Below are positions 1-8,512 of a DNA stretch of 64,000 nucleotides, in pieces (within the stretch, counting starts at the first letter, position 1; every line of letters begins with the position of its first letter). Both the position numbers and the translations under genes were made by a program. Location of the stretch: contig NZ_RRZK01000009.1 in NCBI RefSeq assembly GCF_004348895.1, positions 1 to 64,000 of the forward strand, in the 5' to 3' direction. This DNA is from Pseudomonas vancouverensis (lineage in GTDB: Bacteria > Pseudomonadota > Gammaproteobacteria > Pseudomonadales > Pseudomonadaceae). Under the pieces are notes generated by a model, which searched no databases, was not told the DNA's origin, and saw only the letters and a list, made by a program, of their open reading frames with translations.

Positions 1-204
1 ATTCATCCGGGGGCATCGCCTACGGTTTGCTTCGCTGCACCTCCTCTCGATGTGTGCGGCTTCGCCGCACGGTCGCTACGCTCCCACCCCCGGATAAACC
101 CCTCCACTCAGCCTGCCGACGGGGCCTGTAGATCAAAAGCTGCAGCCGAGCTAACGCTCATCCTGTTGAGTGGTGAAGAGCGGGTGGTGTGCGTGGTTGA
201 TGTT

Positions 205-240
205 TTTGCTCTTGCTCTTGCTCTTGCTCTTGCTCTTGCT
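205..240. repeat. CTTGCT hexanucleotide tandem repeat
   Basis: Five perfect CTTGCT units (211-240) preceded by an imperfect one. The tract lies in gene-free repetitive DNA. It can be read as a Leu-Ala stretch but no supported gene covers it. Confidence 0.9.
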
Positions 241-256
241 CTGCTTCTGCTCTTCT

Positions 257-889
257 GTGGGAGCTAGCTTGCTCCGGGCGGCGTTCCGACGATGACGGCC
301 TGACAGCCGACCTGAAACCTGCGGCTGTACCTAATCCAAGTGTGGGAGCGAGCTTGCTCGCGATGACGGCCTGACAGCCACGCTATTTCTTACAGATGCA
401 CCGCCTTCTGTAGGAGCGAGCATGCTCGCGAAAAAAGTTGGAACAACCGGTGCTTCCAGACACCCCGCATCATCGTTGACGCCCATCGCGAGCAAGCTCG
501 CTCCCACAGGGTAACGCATACCAAAAACAATCAGGCCGGCCGGTAGGCCGCCTCGGGCGCTGTTGCGGTGCACGCCCCATCGAGAGGCCGAGTGGAGGTT
601 CTGCACAGTGGGCACCGCGGCAGGGATGCCGCGGTAGCCGCCCCCGGCCATGGATGGCCGATGGCGGCGGGCCCACGGAGCAGGACCGGAGCGAGGGCAT
701 GCCGAGCCACAGCGAGGCACCGAACGAAAGGGGCAAAAGCGCTTGGTTACTTGGCGCTTTTCCAAGTGACCCGCTGTAAGAGCGGAACCGCCGGAGGCCG
801 TTACCGCAGCAATGGATATGTACACCCAACAAAAAAAGCTCAGCACAAAACAATCGTCGGAACGCCGCCCGAAGCAAGCTCGCTCCCAC
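257..889. repeat. Composite repetitive region bounded by a 36-bp inverted repeat
   Basis: The sequence at 257-292 recurs as its reverse complement at 854-889 with two mismatches. Both ends carry a REP core (GTGGGAGC.AGCTTGCT) fused to a GGGCGGCGTTCCGACGAT tail. Inside are three more REP cores: 342-365 (+), 411-430 (+, diverged) and 484-512 (-). A roughly 290-bp block (541-830) also lies inside; it resembles a dispersed repeat I know from other fluorescent pseudomonads, including its end near TGGATATGTACACCCAAC. Short open frames here look like repeat-derived artefacts. Confidence 0.75.
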
Positions 890-1115
890 AAGGGACTTCC
901 ATGGCCTCGGGGTCTGAGTCAATACCGCGGACCCAATGTGAAAACCAGCCTGCTCAGCAATCCAACTTCAGATGCCTCCCTCAAAAAAACCACATGGTCC
1001 GTTTGAGGGATGCCCACTCCGTTACGCATTGTTTGAATGCCAGTGTAGGGGCGCTACATCCGCCCCGTTGCACGCGCGCCCCGGCGGATGGGGTGAACAA
1101 AGGAGAACAATAAAA

Positions 1116-2300
1116 ATGCTCAACCAAGACCTGATTCGCCAGCGTCTGAGCCAACGTGCCCGTGAGTTGGTGCCGATCCTGCGTGAACGCGCCCTGAATG
1201 CCGCGCAAGCCGGGCAGCTGCCTGAAGAGACTCTGAAAGATTTCCAGGACGCCGGGTTCTTTCGCATCCTGCAACCGGCGCGTTGGGAAGGCTACGAGCT
1301 GGAGCCCAAGGATTTCTTCGATGTGCAGATGACACTCGCCGAAGGCTGCATGTCGTCGGCCTGGGTGCTCGGGGTGGTCGCCATCCACAACTGGCAACTG
1401 GCGTTGTTCGATGATCGTGCCGCGCAGGATGTCTGGGGTAGCGATTCCAGTGTATTGATCTCGTCTTCCTATATGCCGGTGGGCAAGGTTGAGCGCGTCG
1501 AGGGTGGTTTCCGGTTGAGCGGTCGCTGGGGCTTTTCGTCCGGCAGCAAGCATTGCGACTGGGTGTTCCTCGGCGCCCTGGTGCCGCCGGCCGAGGCGGG
1601 TGGTGCGCCGGATTATCGGACCTTCCTGGTGCCGCGCAGCGACTACCAGATTCTCGACAACTGGAATGTCATGGGCCTCGAAGCCACCGGCTCCCACGAC
1701 ATCCTGGTGGAGAACGCTTTCGTGCCGGAGTACCGCACCCACCGGGCCTTCGACGGTTTCATGCAAAACAGCCCGGGCAATGCGGTGAATACCGCGCCGT
1801 TGTTCCGTCTGCCGTTCGGGCAGATTTTCGTGCGGGCGGTGTCGTCCTCGGCCATCGGTGCCTTGCAAGGTGCGGTGGATCAGTTTGTCGAGCACAACCG
1901 TGCCCGTGTCGGCGTCAACGACGGACGCAAGATGGTCCAGGACCCGGCTGCGCAAGCGGCCTTGGCCAACGCCTTGGTCTGCGTCGATGAATGCAAGACC
2001 GTGCTGCGCCGCAACTTCGCCCTGATGCTCGAGCGTGCGCAAAAAGGTGAACCGTTGAGCATGCCTGAGCGGGTGAAGATGCGGTACGACTCGGCGCTGG
2101 TGGCTGACAAGTGTGGCAAGGCGGTGGGCGAATTGATGTTCAACAGCGGCGCTTCGACCATCTTCCGCAGTCACCCGATCAACCGTGCGTTCCGCGACAT
2201 CCACACCGGGCGCGCCCACGTCGCCAACAGCCCGGCCAAGTATGCCTGGAACCTCGGTGGCGTCAGCATGGGCCAGGACAGCAACGACTTTTTCCTCTGA
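1116..2300 (+). CDS. hsaA: HsaA-like flavin-dependent monooxygenase (acyl-CoA dehydrogenase fold)
   Basis: This 394-aa protein belongs to the two-component group D flavin monooxygenases, which use reduced flavin supplied by a separate reductase. Throughout its length it resembles mycobacterial HsaA, which hydroxylates the phenolic steroid intermediate 3-HSA to a catechol: GFF.(I/L)LQP near residue 48, HNWQLALFD near 92 and ISSSY near 114. The ATG at 1116 is chosen over longer readings because AAAGGAGAA lies just upstream and the protein then starts at the family's usual N terminus. It opens a long co-oriented cluster. No HsaB-type reductase is present, so the reductant must come from elsewhere or from the next gene. 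Its true substrate may be another phenol. Confidence 0.8.
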   Translation: MLNQDLIRQRLSQRARELVPILRERALNAAQAGQLPEETLKDFQDAGFFRILQPARWEGYELEPKDFFDVQMTLAEGCMSSAWVLGVVAIHNWQLALFDDRAAQDVWGSDSSVLISSSYMPVGKVERVEGGFRLSGRWGFSSGSKHCDWVFLGALVPPAEAGGAPDYRTFLVPRSDYQILDNWNVMGLEATGSHDILVENAFVPEYRTHRAFDGFMQNSPGNAVNTAPLFRLPFGQIFVRAVSSSAIGALQGAVDQFVEHNRARVGVNDGRKMVQDPAAQAALANALVCVDECKTVLRRNFALMLERAQKGEPLSMPERVKMRYDSALVADKCGKAVGELMFNSGASTIFRSHPINRAFRDIHTGRAHVANSPAKYAWNLGGVSMGQDSNDFFL

Positions 2301-2423
2301 CCTTTTTACAGCATCAGGCTAGTCCGTTTGCGTGATTCGAGCGCCCTGCCAATACCCGAGCATGGGCGCAAGGCACAGGCTTCTGGCGCCGACTGCGCAT
2401 CCAAATAAGCACAAGGAACAACC

Positions 2424-3545
2424 ATGAAATTTTCCCTGATTTACGAAGCCCAGACGGTGGATTCCAGCCGTGAAGGCGACCGCAAGATTTTTGAGGATAC
2501 CGTCGAGCAGGCGGTGCTGGCTGACAAGCTCGGCTTCGACACTTTCTGGTGCGTTGAGCACACCGCGCTGAGCAACTACTCGCACATGTCCGCTCCGGAA
2601 ACCATGCTGGCTTTCGTCGCCGGCAAGACCGAGCGCATCGGTATCGGCCACGGTGTGGTCTGCCTGCCGCCGGCGATGAACCACCCGGTGAAAGTCGCGG
2701 AGCGCATTGCCACCCTCGACTTGCTGTCCAAGGGGCGTGTGCACTTCGGCGTGGGCAAGGGCGGTACCCAGCAAGAGGCCGGCACCTTCGGCTACGACCT
2801 GGCGACCCTGCAGCCGCAGATCGACGAGATGATGTACCTGATTCCGAAAATGTTCGTGCAGGATGAGATCGAGCACAACGGCGACTTCGTGCAGATCCCC
2901 AAGCGTCCGATCCATCCAAAGCCGTATCAGGACCCGCACCCGCCGATGTACCTGGCGTGCACCAACACCGAGTCGCTGAAGAATGCCGGCGGTCGCGGCA
3001 TGGGCGCGCTGGTGCTGGGTTTCGGTGGTCCGGAAGAAATCGCCAAGAAGGTCGAGGTCTATCACACCGCCTTTGATAATCGCGACGAGAAGAAGCAAGT
3101 GGGCTTCCGCCCCAACCGCCACATCGCCGCACTGTGCCCGGCCATCGTCCTCGATGACAACGAAGAAGCGCGCCGCATCGGTATCCGCGGTCAGCGTTAC
3201 TTCATGGAATCCCTGGGCTACTGGTACGGCGGTGGCGAGCGTCCGGACCCGGAGAAGTGGAAAGACGACACTTTCGTCGACGGCAACGGCCAGAGCGTGA
3301 TCAAGTCGCGCTTCGCTTCCGAAGAAGTCAGCGTCGATTTCTCCGACCCGACCATGGCGATGATGAACCCGAACCACGCCTACGGCACAGTCGAGGACTG
3401 CATCGGTTACGTGCAGCGCCTGATCGACGCCGGCGCCGACGAAATCCTCTTCATCTGCCAGATGGGCACCGTGCCGCAGTGGGCGCAGCTGGAGACCCTG
3501 AAGAACATTGGCGAGAAGGTGATTCCGCATTTTCGCAAGGCGTGA
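2424..3545 (+). CDS. LLM-class flavin-dependent oxidoreductase
   Basis: A 373-aa protein of the bacterial-luciferase-like (LLM) superfamily. These are TIM-barrel enzymes using FMNH2 or F420; an FMN partner is likelier in Pseudomonas. Seen: an N-terminal barrel start (MKFSLIYEAQ), GFDTFWCVEHTAL near residue 38, a GIGHGV strand near 73, RVHFGVGKGGT near 108 and a C-terminal GADEILFICQMG strand. AAGGA lies about 8 nt before the ATG. It sits between the HsaA-like and HsaC-like genes on the same strand, about 120 nt after the former. It might oxygenate a ring intermediate (hydroxylation or Baeyer-Villiger type), but the sequence does not fix the reaction. It is not a standard member of the actinobacterial Hsa/Ipd sets that I recall. 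Confidence 0.8.
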   Translation: MKFSLIYEAQTVDSSREGDRKIFEDTVEQAVLADKLGFDTFWCVEHTALSNYSHMSAPETMLAFVAGKTERIGIGHGVVCLPPAMNHPVKVAERIATLDLLSKGRVHFGVGKGGTQQEAGTFGYDLATLQPQIDEMMYLIPKMFVQDEIEHNGDFVQIPKRPIHPKPYQDPHPPMYLACTNTESLKNAGGRGMGALVLGFGGPEEIAKKVEVYHTAFDNRDEKKQVGFRPNRHIAALCPAIVLDDNEEARRIGIRGQRYFMESLGYWYGGGERPDPEKWKDDTFVDGNGQSVIKSRFASEEVSVDFSDPTMAMMNPNHAYGTVEDCIGYVQRLIDAGADEILFICQMGTVPQWAQLETLKNIGEKVIPHFRKA

Positions 3546-3597
3546 TGTCCGGGCGAATCAAGGCTCATAACAAATGTTCCTCATTCTGACCTGATCT

Positions 3598-3696
3598 GTG
3601 GCGAGGGAGCTTGCTCCCGTTCGGTCGCGAAGCGGTCGCAATAAGTTCAAAGCGACGACTGCTGCGTAGTCGAACGGGAGCAAGCTCCCTCGCCAC
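3598..3696. repeat. Perfect 26-bp inverted REP-like pair
   Basis: The 26 bases at 3598-3623 recur exactly inverted at 3671-3696, separated by 47 nt. The core GGGAGCTTGCTCCC is itself palindromic. This is a two-copy REP arrangement between the LLM gene and the dioxygenase gene and may act as an mRNA 3' stabiliser or attenuator. Confidence 0.85.
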
Positions 3697-3762
3697 TAAT
3701 TTCAGCACAAGGCGATCGAGCCCTTGTGCTGCAGGCTGGCACGGACGCCAGGCCACCTTTCC

Positions 3763-3788
3763 AACGGGTCCCCAAGGCCCGTTTTTTT
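3763..3788 (+). terminator. Rho-independent terminator
   Basis: The stem AACGGG/CCCGTT, extended by an inner CC/GG, is followed by seven T residues. It lies downstream of the LLM gene and the REP pair, so the dioxygenase gene probably has its own promoter in the next 140 nt. Confidence 0.65.
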
Positions 3789-3927
3789 ATGCCTGTAGCA
3801 AACAAATCCGCTAGTCCCATTGGACGATGTTGCCCCTGTCCGAACCCGCTTGAATAGGCCCTACATAAAGTCTCCCCCGGCAGTTGCCGAAGGGCGGCAC
3901 CGCCTGAGAACAACGAGGAGTGCATCC

Positions 3928-4824
3928 ATGGATATCCGCGGTCTGGGTTACGTCACCCTGTTATCCAGCGACCTGGCGCAATGGCGCCACTACGCAAGCC
4001 AGGTGCTGGGCATGATGGTCATTGGCAACGATGAAGACGGCCAGCTGTACCTGAAGATGGACGAGCGCCACTACCGCATCCTGGTGCAGAAAAATGCCGA
4101 CAACGGTTTCGGTGCCTGCGGCTGGGAAGTGGCCGGCAAAGCAGCGCTGGAGCAAGCGGTCAGCGAGCTGCAACAGGCCGATGTACAAGTGACCCGAGGC
4201 ACCGCGGCCGAGGCCGAACTGCGCAAGGTTCAGGAGCTGGTGCACTTCAGCGATCCGGACGGCAACCGCCATGAAATCTTCTGGGGCCCGTTGCAGGACT
4301 TCGCCCGTTTCGTCTCGCCGGTGGGCGTCAAGGGTTTTGTCACCAACGACCTCGGCATGGGCCATGTGGTGCTGCCGGCGCCAGCCTTCGAGCGCTGCCG
4401 GGATTTCTATGAGCAGGTGATGGGCTTCGGTCTGTCCGACCTGATGAAGGTTCGCTTTACCCCGGACCCGGCCGAGCCGCAAAAGCGGATTCACTTCCTG
4501 CACTGCAACAACGGCCGGCATCACTCGCTGGCGATTTTCGAGTGCCCGATGCCCCACGGCTGTGTGCACATGATGGTCGAGGTCAATGCGCTGGACGAAG
4601 TGGGGCGCGCTCTGGACCGCGTGCACGCCAATGGCGTGAAGCTGTCGGCGACCCTCGGTCAGCACACCAATGACCAGATGATTTCTTTCTATATCAAGAC
4701 CCCGTCCGGGTTTGACCTGGAGTACGGCTGCGATGGCCTGGTGGTCGACTGGGACCGCCACACGCCGTTCGAAAGCACCGTGGTCAGCCACTGGGGCCAC
4801 GACTTCAGTGTCGGTCGCCAATGA
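3928..4824 (+). CDS. hsaC: HsaC-like extradiol catechol dioxygenase (VOC fold)
   Basis: A 298-aa type I extradiol dioxygenase with two tandem VOC modules (about 1-125 and 140-285), the usual size for BphC/HsaC. HsaC cleaves the catechol 3,4-DHSA meta to the hydroxyls during steroid breakdown. Likely Fe(II) ligands are His146 (MGHVVL), His199 (RHHSLA) and Glu265 (FDLEYGC). The end, SHWGHDFSVG, is almost the HsaC end. The start at 3928 has GAGGAG 7 nt upstream. The stop overlaps possible starts of the next gene, so the two are translationally linked. The HsaD hydrolase that normally follows meta-cleavage is absent, and biphenyl-type catechols remain possible substrates. Confidence 0.8.
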   Translation: MDIRGLGYVTLLSSDLAQWRHYASQVLGMMVIGNDEDGQLYLKMDERHYRILVQKNADNGFGACGWEVAGKAALEQAVSELQQADVQVTRGTAAEAELRKVQELVHFSDPDGNRHEIFWGPLQDFARFVSPVGVKGFVTNDLGMGHVVLPAPAFERCRDFYEQVMGFGLSDLMKVRFTPDPAEPQKRIHFLHCNNGRHHSLAIFECPMPHGCVHMMVEVNALDEVGRALDRVHANGVKLSATLGQHTNDQMISFYIKTPSGFDLEYGCDGLVVDWDRHTPFESTVVSHWGHDFSVGRQ

Positions 4825-4829
4825 GGAAC

Positions 4830-5717
4830 ATGACGATGGACAAGCAAATGACCACCGCCGAGATTGTCGGCCAACTGCGTGACGGCATGACCATCGGCAT
4901 CGGTGGCTGGGGCCCGCGGCGCAAGCCGATGGCGTTGGTGCGCGAGATTTTGCGCTCGGACCTCAAGGACTTGACCGTGGTCGCCTACGGTGGCGCCGAC
5001 GTCGGCATGCTCTGCGCGGCCGGCAAGATCAAAAAGCTGGTGTTCGCTTTCGTCTCGCTGGATTTCATTCCGCTGGAGCCTTACTTCCGCAAGGCCCGCC
5101 AGGAAGCAGCGATTGAAGTGATGGAAATCGATGAAGGCATGCTGCTGCTCGGTCTGCGCGCGGCGGCGATGAACGTGCCGTTCATTCCGACGGCGGTGGG
5201 GCTGGGCACTGACGTGTTGCGCCACAACCGCCAGATCAAGTTGATCGCCTCACCCTATGCCGATGGCAAGGACTGGGTGGCCATGCCGGCGCTCAAGCTC
5301 GACGCCGCGTTGGTGCATGTCGACCGTGCTGACAAGCGCGGTGTGTGCCAGATCAGTGGCCCGGATCACTACATGGACGATCTGTTCGTGCGCGCCGCGA
5401 GCCACAGCTACGTGACCTGCGATGAACTGGTCGACAGCGACTATTTCCACCAGGAAAGCAGCCGCGCCCATCAAGTGTTCTGGGAACGCAACCTGACCAC
5501 GGCCGTTGCCCATGTGCCGGGCGGTGCGCATCCGTCATCCTGCGCGCCGCTGTACGGCTTCGACGTTGCGCACTTCAAGGCCTACAACGCCACGGTCCAG
5601 GCGGCCGACGGCTGGGAAGGCTACGTGCGTGACTACGTCGACTGCAGCCATGAACAGTATCTGGAAAAGGTCGGCGGCCTGGCTGCGATCCGTGAACTGC
5701 CGTTGCCGATTTTCTAA
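4830..5717 (+). CDS. ipdA: IpdA-like CoA-transferase/hydrolase subunit A
   Basis: About 295 aa, class I CoA-transferase fold. In steroid degraders IpdA pairs with IpdB to open the last carbocyclic ring (COCHEA-CoA) by retro-Claisen cleavage, although the fold looks like a CoA-transferase. The N-terminal block LRDGMTIGIGGWGPRRKPMA, then AYGGADVGMLCAAGK and EIDEGM near residue 105, follow mycobacterial IpdA closely. ATGs occur at 4821, 4830 and 4836; 4830 is chosen for the GAGG 5 nt upstream, but the exact start is uncertain. It is followed after 12 nt by ipdB. Equivalent to ScdL1 of Comamonas, by memory of that system. Confidence 0.85.
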   Translation: MTMDKQMTTAEIVGQLRDGMTIGIGGWGPRRKPMALVREILRSDLKDLTVVAYGGADVGMLCAAGKIKKLVFAFVSLDFIPLEPYFRKARQEAAIEVMEIDEGMLLLGLRAAAMNVPFIPTAVGLGTDVLRHNRQIKLIASPYADGKDWVAMPALKLDAALVHVDRADKRGVCQISGPDHYMDDLFVRAASHSYVTCDELVDSDYFHQESSRAHQVFWERNLTTAVAHVPGGAHPSSCAPLYGFDVAHFKAYNATVQAADGWEGYVRDYVDCSHEQYLEKVGGLAAIRELPLPIF

Positions 5718-5729
5718 GGAAGCCTTCCG

Positions 5730-6518
5730 ATGAGCACTACGACTTACAGCCTCGCCGAACTGATGATCTGCGCCGCCTCCGAAGCCTGGCGCGAGGACGG
5801 CGAAGTATTGGCCACCGGCATCGGCGTGATCCCGCGCCTGGCCGCTTCACTGGCCATGCTCAGCAGCAACCCGCAGCTGTTGATGACCGACTCCGAAGCC
5901 TACATGGTTGCCGAACCGGTACCGGTGGGCAAACGCAACGGCTATGAACCCAAGCGCGACAGCTGGATGGGCTTCTCGCGAATTTTCGATAACGTCTGGG
6001 GCGGCAAGCGTCACGCGCTGGTCGGCCCGACCCAGATCGACCGGTTTGGCCAGGCGAACATTTCCTGCATCGGCGACTACGCCAAGCCCAAGGCGCAGAT
6101 GCTCGGGGTACGCGGCTTTCCCGGCAACTCGATCAGCCACGCCAACTCCTTTTGCGTGCCCAGTCACAACCGTCGGGTGTTCGTCGAAGGTGAGGTCGAT
6201 ATGGTCGCCTCGGTCGGCTACAACCCGGCGCGACTGGCCCGCGGCTGGTCGCTGGACGACATCGATATCCGCCTGATCGTCACCGACCTCTGTGTGCTGG
6301 ATTTCCTCGGGCCGATGCGGCAGATGCGCATTCGCTCGCTGCATCCCGGCGTGAGCGTGGCGCAGGTGCAGGACAACACCGGTTTCGAACTGCACGTCCC
6401 GGAAAACTGCCCGACCACGGTGGCACCAACCGCCGAGCAATTGCAGCTGATCCAGCGTCTGGACCCGCACAACCTGCGCGCCCTGCAACTCAAAGACAAC
6501 CCGCCAGGCCAACGCTGA
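5730..6518 (+). CDS. ipdB: IpdB-like CoA-transferase/hydrolase subunit B
   Basis: 262 aa, the beta partner of IpdA. Family features seen: GEVLATGIGVIPRLAASLA near residue 24, DSEAY near 54 and a GPTQIDRFGQANIS strand near 99. The order A then B, 12 nt apart on one strand, is the arrangement of known ipdAB pairs and supports a heteromeric enzyme. AAGGAAG lies just before the ATG. An ordinary 3-oxoacid CoA-transferase is less likely because the subunits are most like IpdAB and the neighbours are IpdC and EchA20. Confidence 0.85.
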   Translation: MSTTTYSLAELMICAASEAWREDGEVLATGIGVIPRLAASLAMLSSNPQLLMTDSEAYMVAEPVPVGKRNGYEPKRDSWMGFSRIFDNVWGGKRHALVGPTQIDRFGQANISCIGDYAKPKAQMLGVRGFPGNSISHANSFCVPSHNRRVFVEGEVDMVASVGYNPARLARGWSLDDIDIRLIVTDLCVLDFLGPMRQMRIRSLHPGVSVAQVQDNTGFELHVPENCPTTVAPTAEQLQLIQRLDPHNLRALQLKDNPPGQR

Positions 6519-6541
6519 GCAACGCGTTGCGGAGACAAGTG

Positions 6542-7414
6542 ATGGCTGAACATAACGATAACAATCAGGCCGAGGTGGTGCTCTACGAGGTGCGCGGTGC
6601 GGTGGCGCTGGTGACCATGAACCGCCCCGAGTTCCACAACGCGCAGAACTCGCAGATGACTTATGCGCTGGACGCGGCGTTTCGCCGGGCCTGTGACGAC
6701 GATGAGGTGAAGGTCATCGTGCTGCGTGGCGCCGGCAAGCATTTCTCCGCCGGGCACGACATCGGCACGCCGGGGCGTGATGTCGACAAAAGCTTCGACC
6801 GCGCCAGCCTGTGGTACGACCATGTGAACAAGCCGGGTGGTGAGTTTCTCTACGCCCGTGAGCAGGAGGTCTACCTGGGCATGTGCCGGCGCTGGCGCGA
6901 AATGCCCAAGCCGACCATTGCCATGGTCCAGGGCGCGTGCATTGCCGGCGGCCTGATGCTGGCCTGGGTCTGCGACCTGATCGTCGCCAGCGAGGACGCG
7001 TACTTTGCCGATCCGGTGGTGCGCATGGGCATTCCGGGGGTCGAATATTTCGCCCACGTGCATGAATTGAACCCGCGCATCGCCAAGGAATTCCTCTTCC
7101 TCGGCGAACGCATGCCGGCGCCCCGTGCCTATCAGATGGGCATGCTCAACCGGGTGGTACCCCGTGACGAGCTGGAGCAACAGACCCTGGACATCGCCGG
7201 GCGCATCGCGCAGATGCCGCGCCTCGGTTTGCAACTGAGCAAGCAGGCGGTGAACAACGCCGAGGACCTGATGGGCAAGCGCGCGACCATGGACATGGTG
7301 TTCGGTCTGCATCACTTCGCCCACGCACACAACGAACTGGTGTCTGGCGACCGTCTCGGCGGTTACGACGCCAAGGCCATGGCCAGTTCCCAGCGCAAGT
7401 CGGGTGAGGCGTGA
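6542..7414 (+). CDS. Enoyl-CoA hydratase/isomerase family protein
   Basis: 290-aa crotonase-fold enzyme. Seen: the NRPEFHNAQN entry, the first oxyanion-hole block FSAGHDIG near residue 79 and the second, GACIAGGLMLAWVCDLIVAS near 132-151. The ATG at 6542 follows GGAGACAAGTG and is preferred to the in-frame upstream ATG at 6527. It lies between ipdB and ipdC, just before ipdC. It differs clearly from the EchA20-like protein at 8513-9268, so the cluster has two crotonases with separate tasks. It may match the extra hydratase (ScdN) of the Comamonas steroid cluster, but that is inference. Confidence 0.82.
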   Translation: MAEHNDNNQAEVVLYEVRGAVALVTMNRPEFHNAQNSQMTYALDAAFRRACDDDEVKVIVLRGAGKHFSAGHDIGTPGRDVDKSFDRASLWYDHVNKPGGEFLYAREQEVYLGMCRRWREMPKPTIAMVQGACIAGGLMLAWVCDLIVASEDAYFADPVVRMGIPGVEYFAHVHELNPRIAKEFLFLGERMPAPRAYQMGMLNRVVPRDELEQQTLDIAGRIAQMPRLGLQLSKQAVNNAEDLMGKRATMDMVFGLHHFAHAHNELVSGDRLGGYDAKAMASSQRKSGEA

Positions 7415-7416
7415 GC

Positions 7417-8484
7417 ATGGCGATCTCGTTGAATACCCGTCTGACCGAGTTGCTCGGTTGCCGCTACCCGATCATCCAGACCGCCATGGGCTGGGTCGCC
7501 GACCCGAAACTGGTGGCGGCCACGGGCAATGCCGGTGGTTTCGGTTTTCTCGCCGGGGCGACTATCGAACCGCACCAGATGGAAGCGGCCATCCTGCAGA
7601 CCAAACGCCTGACCGATCAACCGTTCGGCGTGAATTTCCACATGTACCAGGCCAATGCCGGCGAGATCGTCGAGCTGGTGTTGCGCCATAAAGTCCGTGC
7701 GGTCAGCTACAGCCGTTCGCCGGGCAAGCAAATGATCAGCCGTCTGAAGGACGCCGGCGTGGTGTGCATGCCCACGGTCGGCGCACTCAAGCACGCACAG
7801 AAAGCCGTGGAGATGGGCGCCGATGCAGTGACCGTACAGGGCGGCGAGGGCGGTGGACACACAGGCTCAGTGCCGACCTCGTTGCTGCTCGACCAGGTGG
7901 TCAATGCAGTGTCGGTGCCGGTGGTGGCCGCCGGTGGTTTCAAGGACGGCAAGGGTCTGGTCTCGGCGCTGGCCTACGGTGCCGAAGGCATCGCCATGGG
8001 CACGCGCTTCCTGATGAGCGCCGACAGCCCGGTGCCCCAGGCGACGCTGTTGCGTTACCTGGCGGTCAAGGACCCGGCCGCGATCATCATCAGCCGCGCC
8101 ATCGACGGCATGCCGCAACGGATGATTCGCAACGAATTGCTCAACCAGCTGGAGAACAGCGGTGGCCTCAAACGCTTGCTGCTGGCCTTGCAGAGTGGCC
8201 TGGCCTATCGCCGTCACACCGGCATGAGCCTGACTCAATTGCTCGGCAGCGCCCTGAAGATGCGCGGTGCCGGGGAGTTGACCGCCGCGCAAAGCATCAT
8301 GGCCGCCAACGCACCCATGGTGATCCAGAAAGCCATGGTCGACGGGCAACCGGCCGCCGGCGTGTTGCCCGCCGGGCAGATCGCTGCATCCATCGACAGC
8401 TTGCCCAGCTGCGCCCAATTAATTGAACAGATCGTCCGCGACGCCGAAGCGCGCCTGGGCGAGCTGTGCCGCCGTGTGTCGTGA
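7417..8484 (+). CDS. ipdC: IpdC-like flavin oxidoreductase (nitronate monooxygenase family)
   Basis: 355-aa FMN-binding TIM-barrel protein. In steroid degraders IpdC acts on 5-hydroxy-HIC-CoA derivatives as a hydroxylase/reductase before ring opening. IIQTAMGWVADPKLV near residue 20, the phosphate-binding VQGGEGGGHTG near 135-145, AAGGFKDGKG near 165 and the C-terminal AGVLPAGQIAASIDSLPSC all match mycobacterial IpdC. An upstream GTG at 7411 overlaps the previous stop; the ATG at 7417, about 8 nt after GAGG, is preferred. It is tightly coupled to the preceding hydratase. A generic nitronate monooxygenase is less likely given the long similarity and the neighbours. Confidence 0.85.
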   Translation: MAISLNTRLTELLGCRYPIIQTAMGWVADPKLVAATGNAGGFGFLAGATIEPHQMEAAILQTKRLTDQPFGVNFHMYQANAGEIVELVLRHKVRAVSYSRSPGKQMISRLKDAGVVCMPTVGALKHAQKAVEMGADAVTVQGGEGGGHTGSVPTSLLLDQVVNAVSVPVVAAGGFKDGKGLVSALAYGAEGIAMGTRFLMSADSPVPQATLLRYLAVKDPAAIIISRAIDGMPQRMIRNELLNQLENSGGLKRLLLALQSGLAYRRHTGMSLTQLLGSALKMRGAGELTAAQSIMAANAPMVIQKAMVDGQPAAGVLPAGQIAASIDSLPSCAQLIEQIVRDAEARLGELCRRVS

Positions 8485-8512
8485 ACGGCCCCGCTTGTGA
8501 AGGAAAGACATC

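Noticed and set aside
51..267. Leu/Ala-repeat coding gene at the left end
   Set aside because: The frame is produced by the CTTGCT repeat, has no ribosome-binding site and lies in repetitive DNA.
568..1113. Gene of about 180 aa before the HsaA-like gene
   Set aside because: It covers REP elements and a dispersed repeat, with unnatural composition and competing frames.
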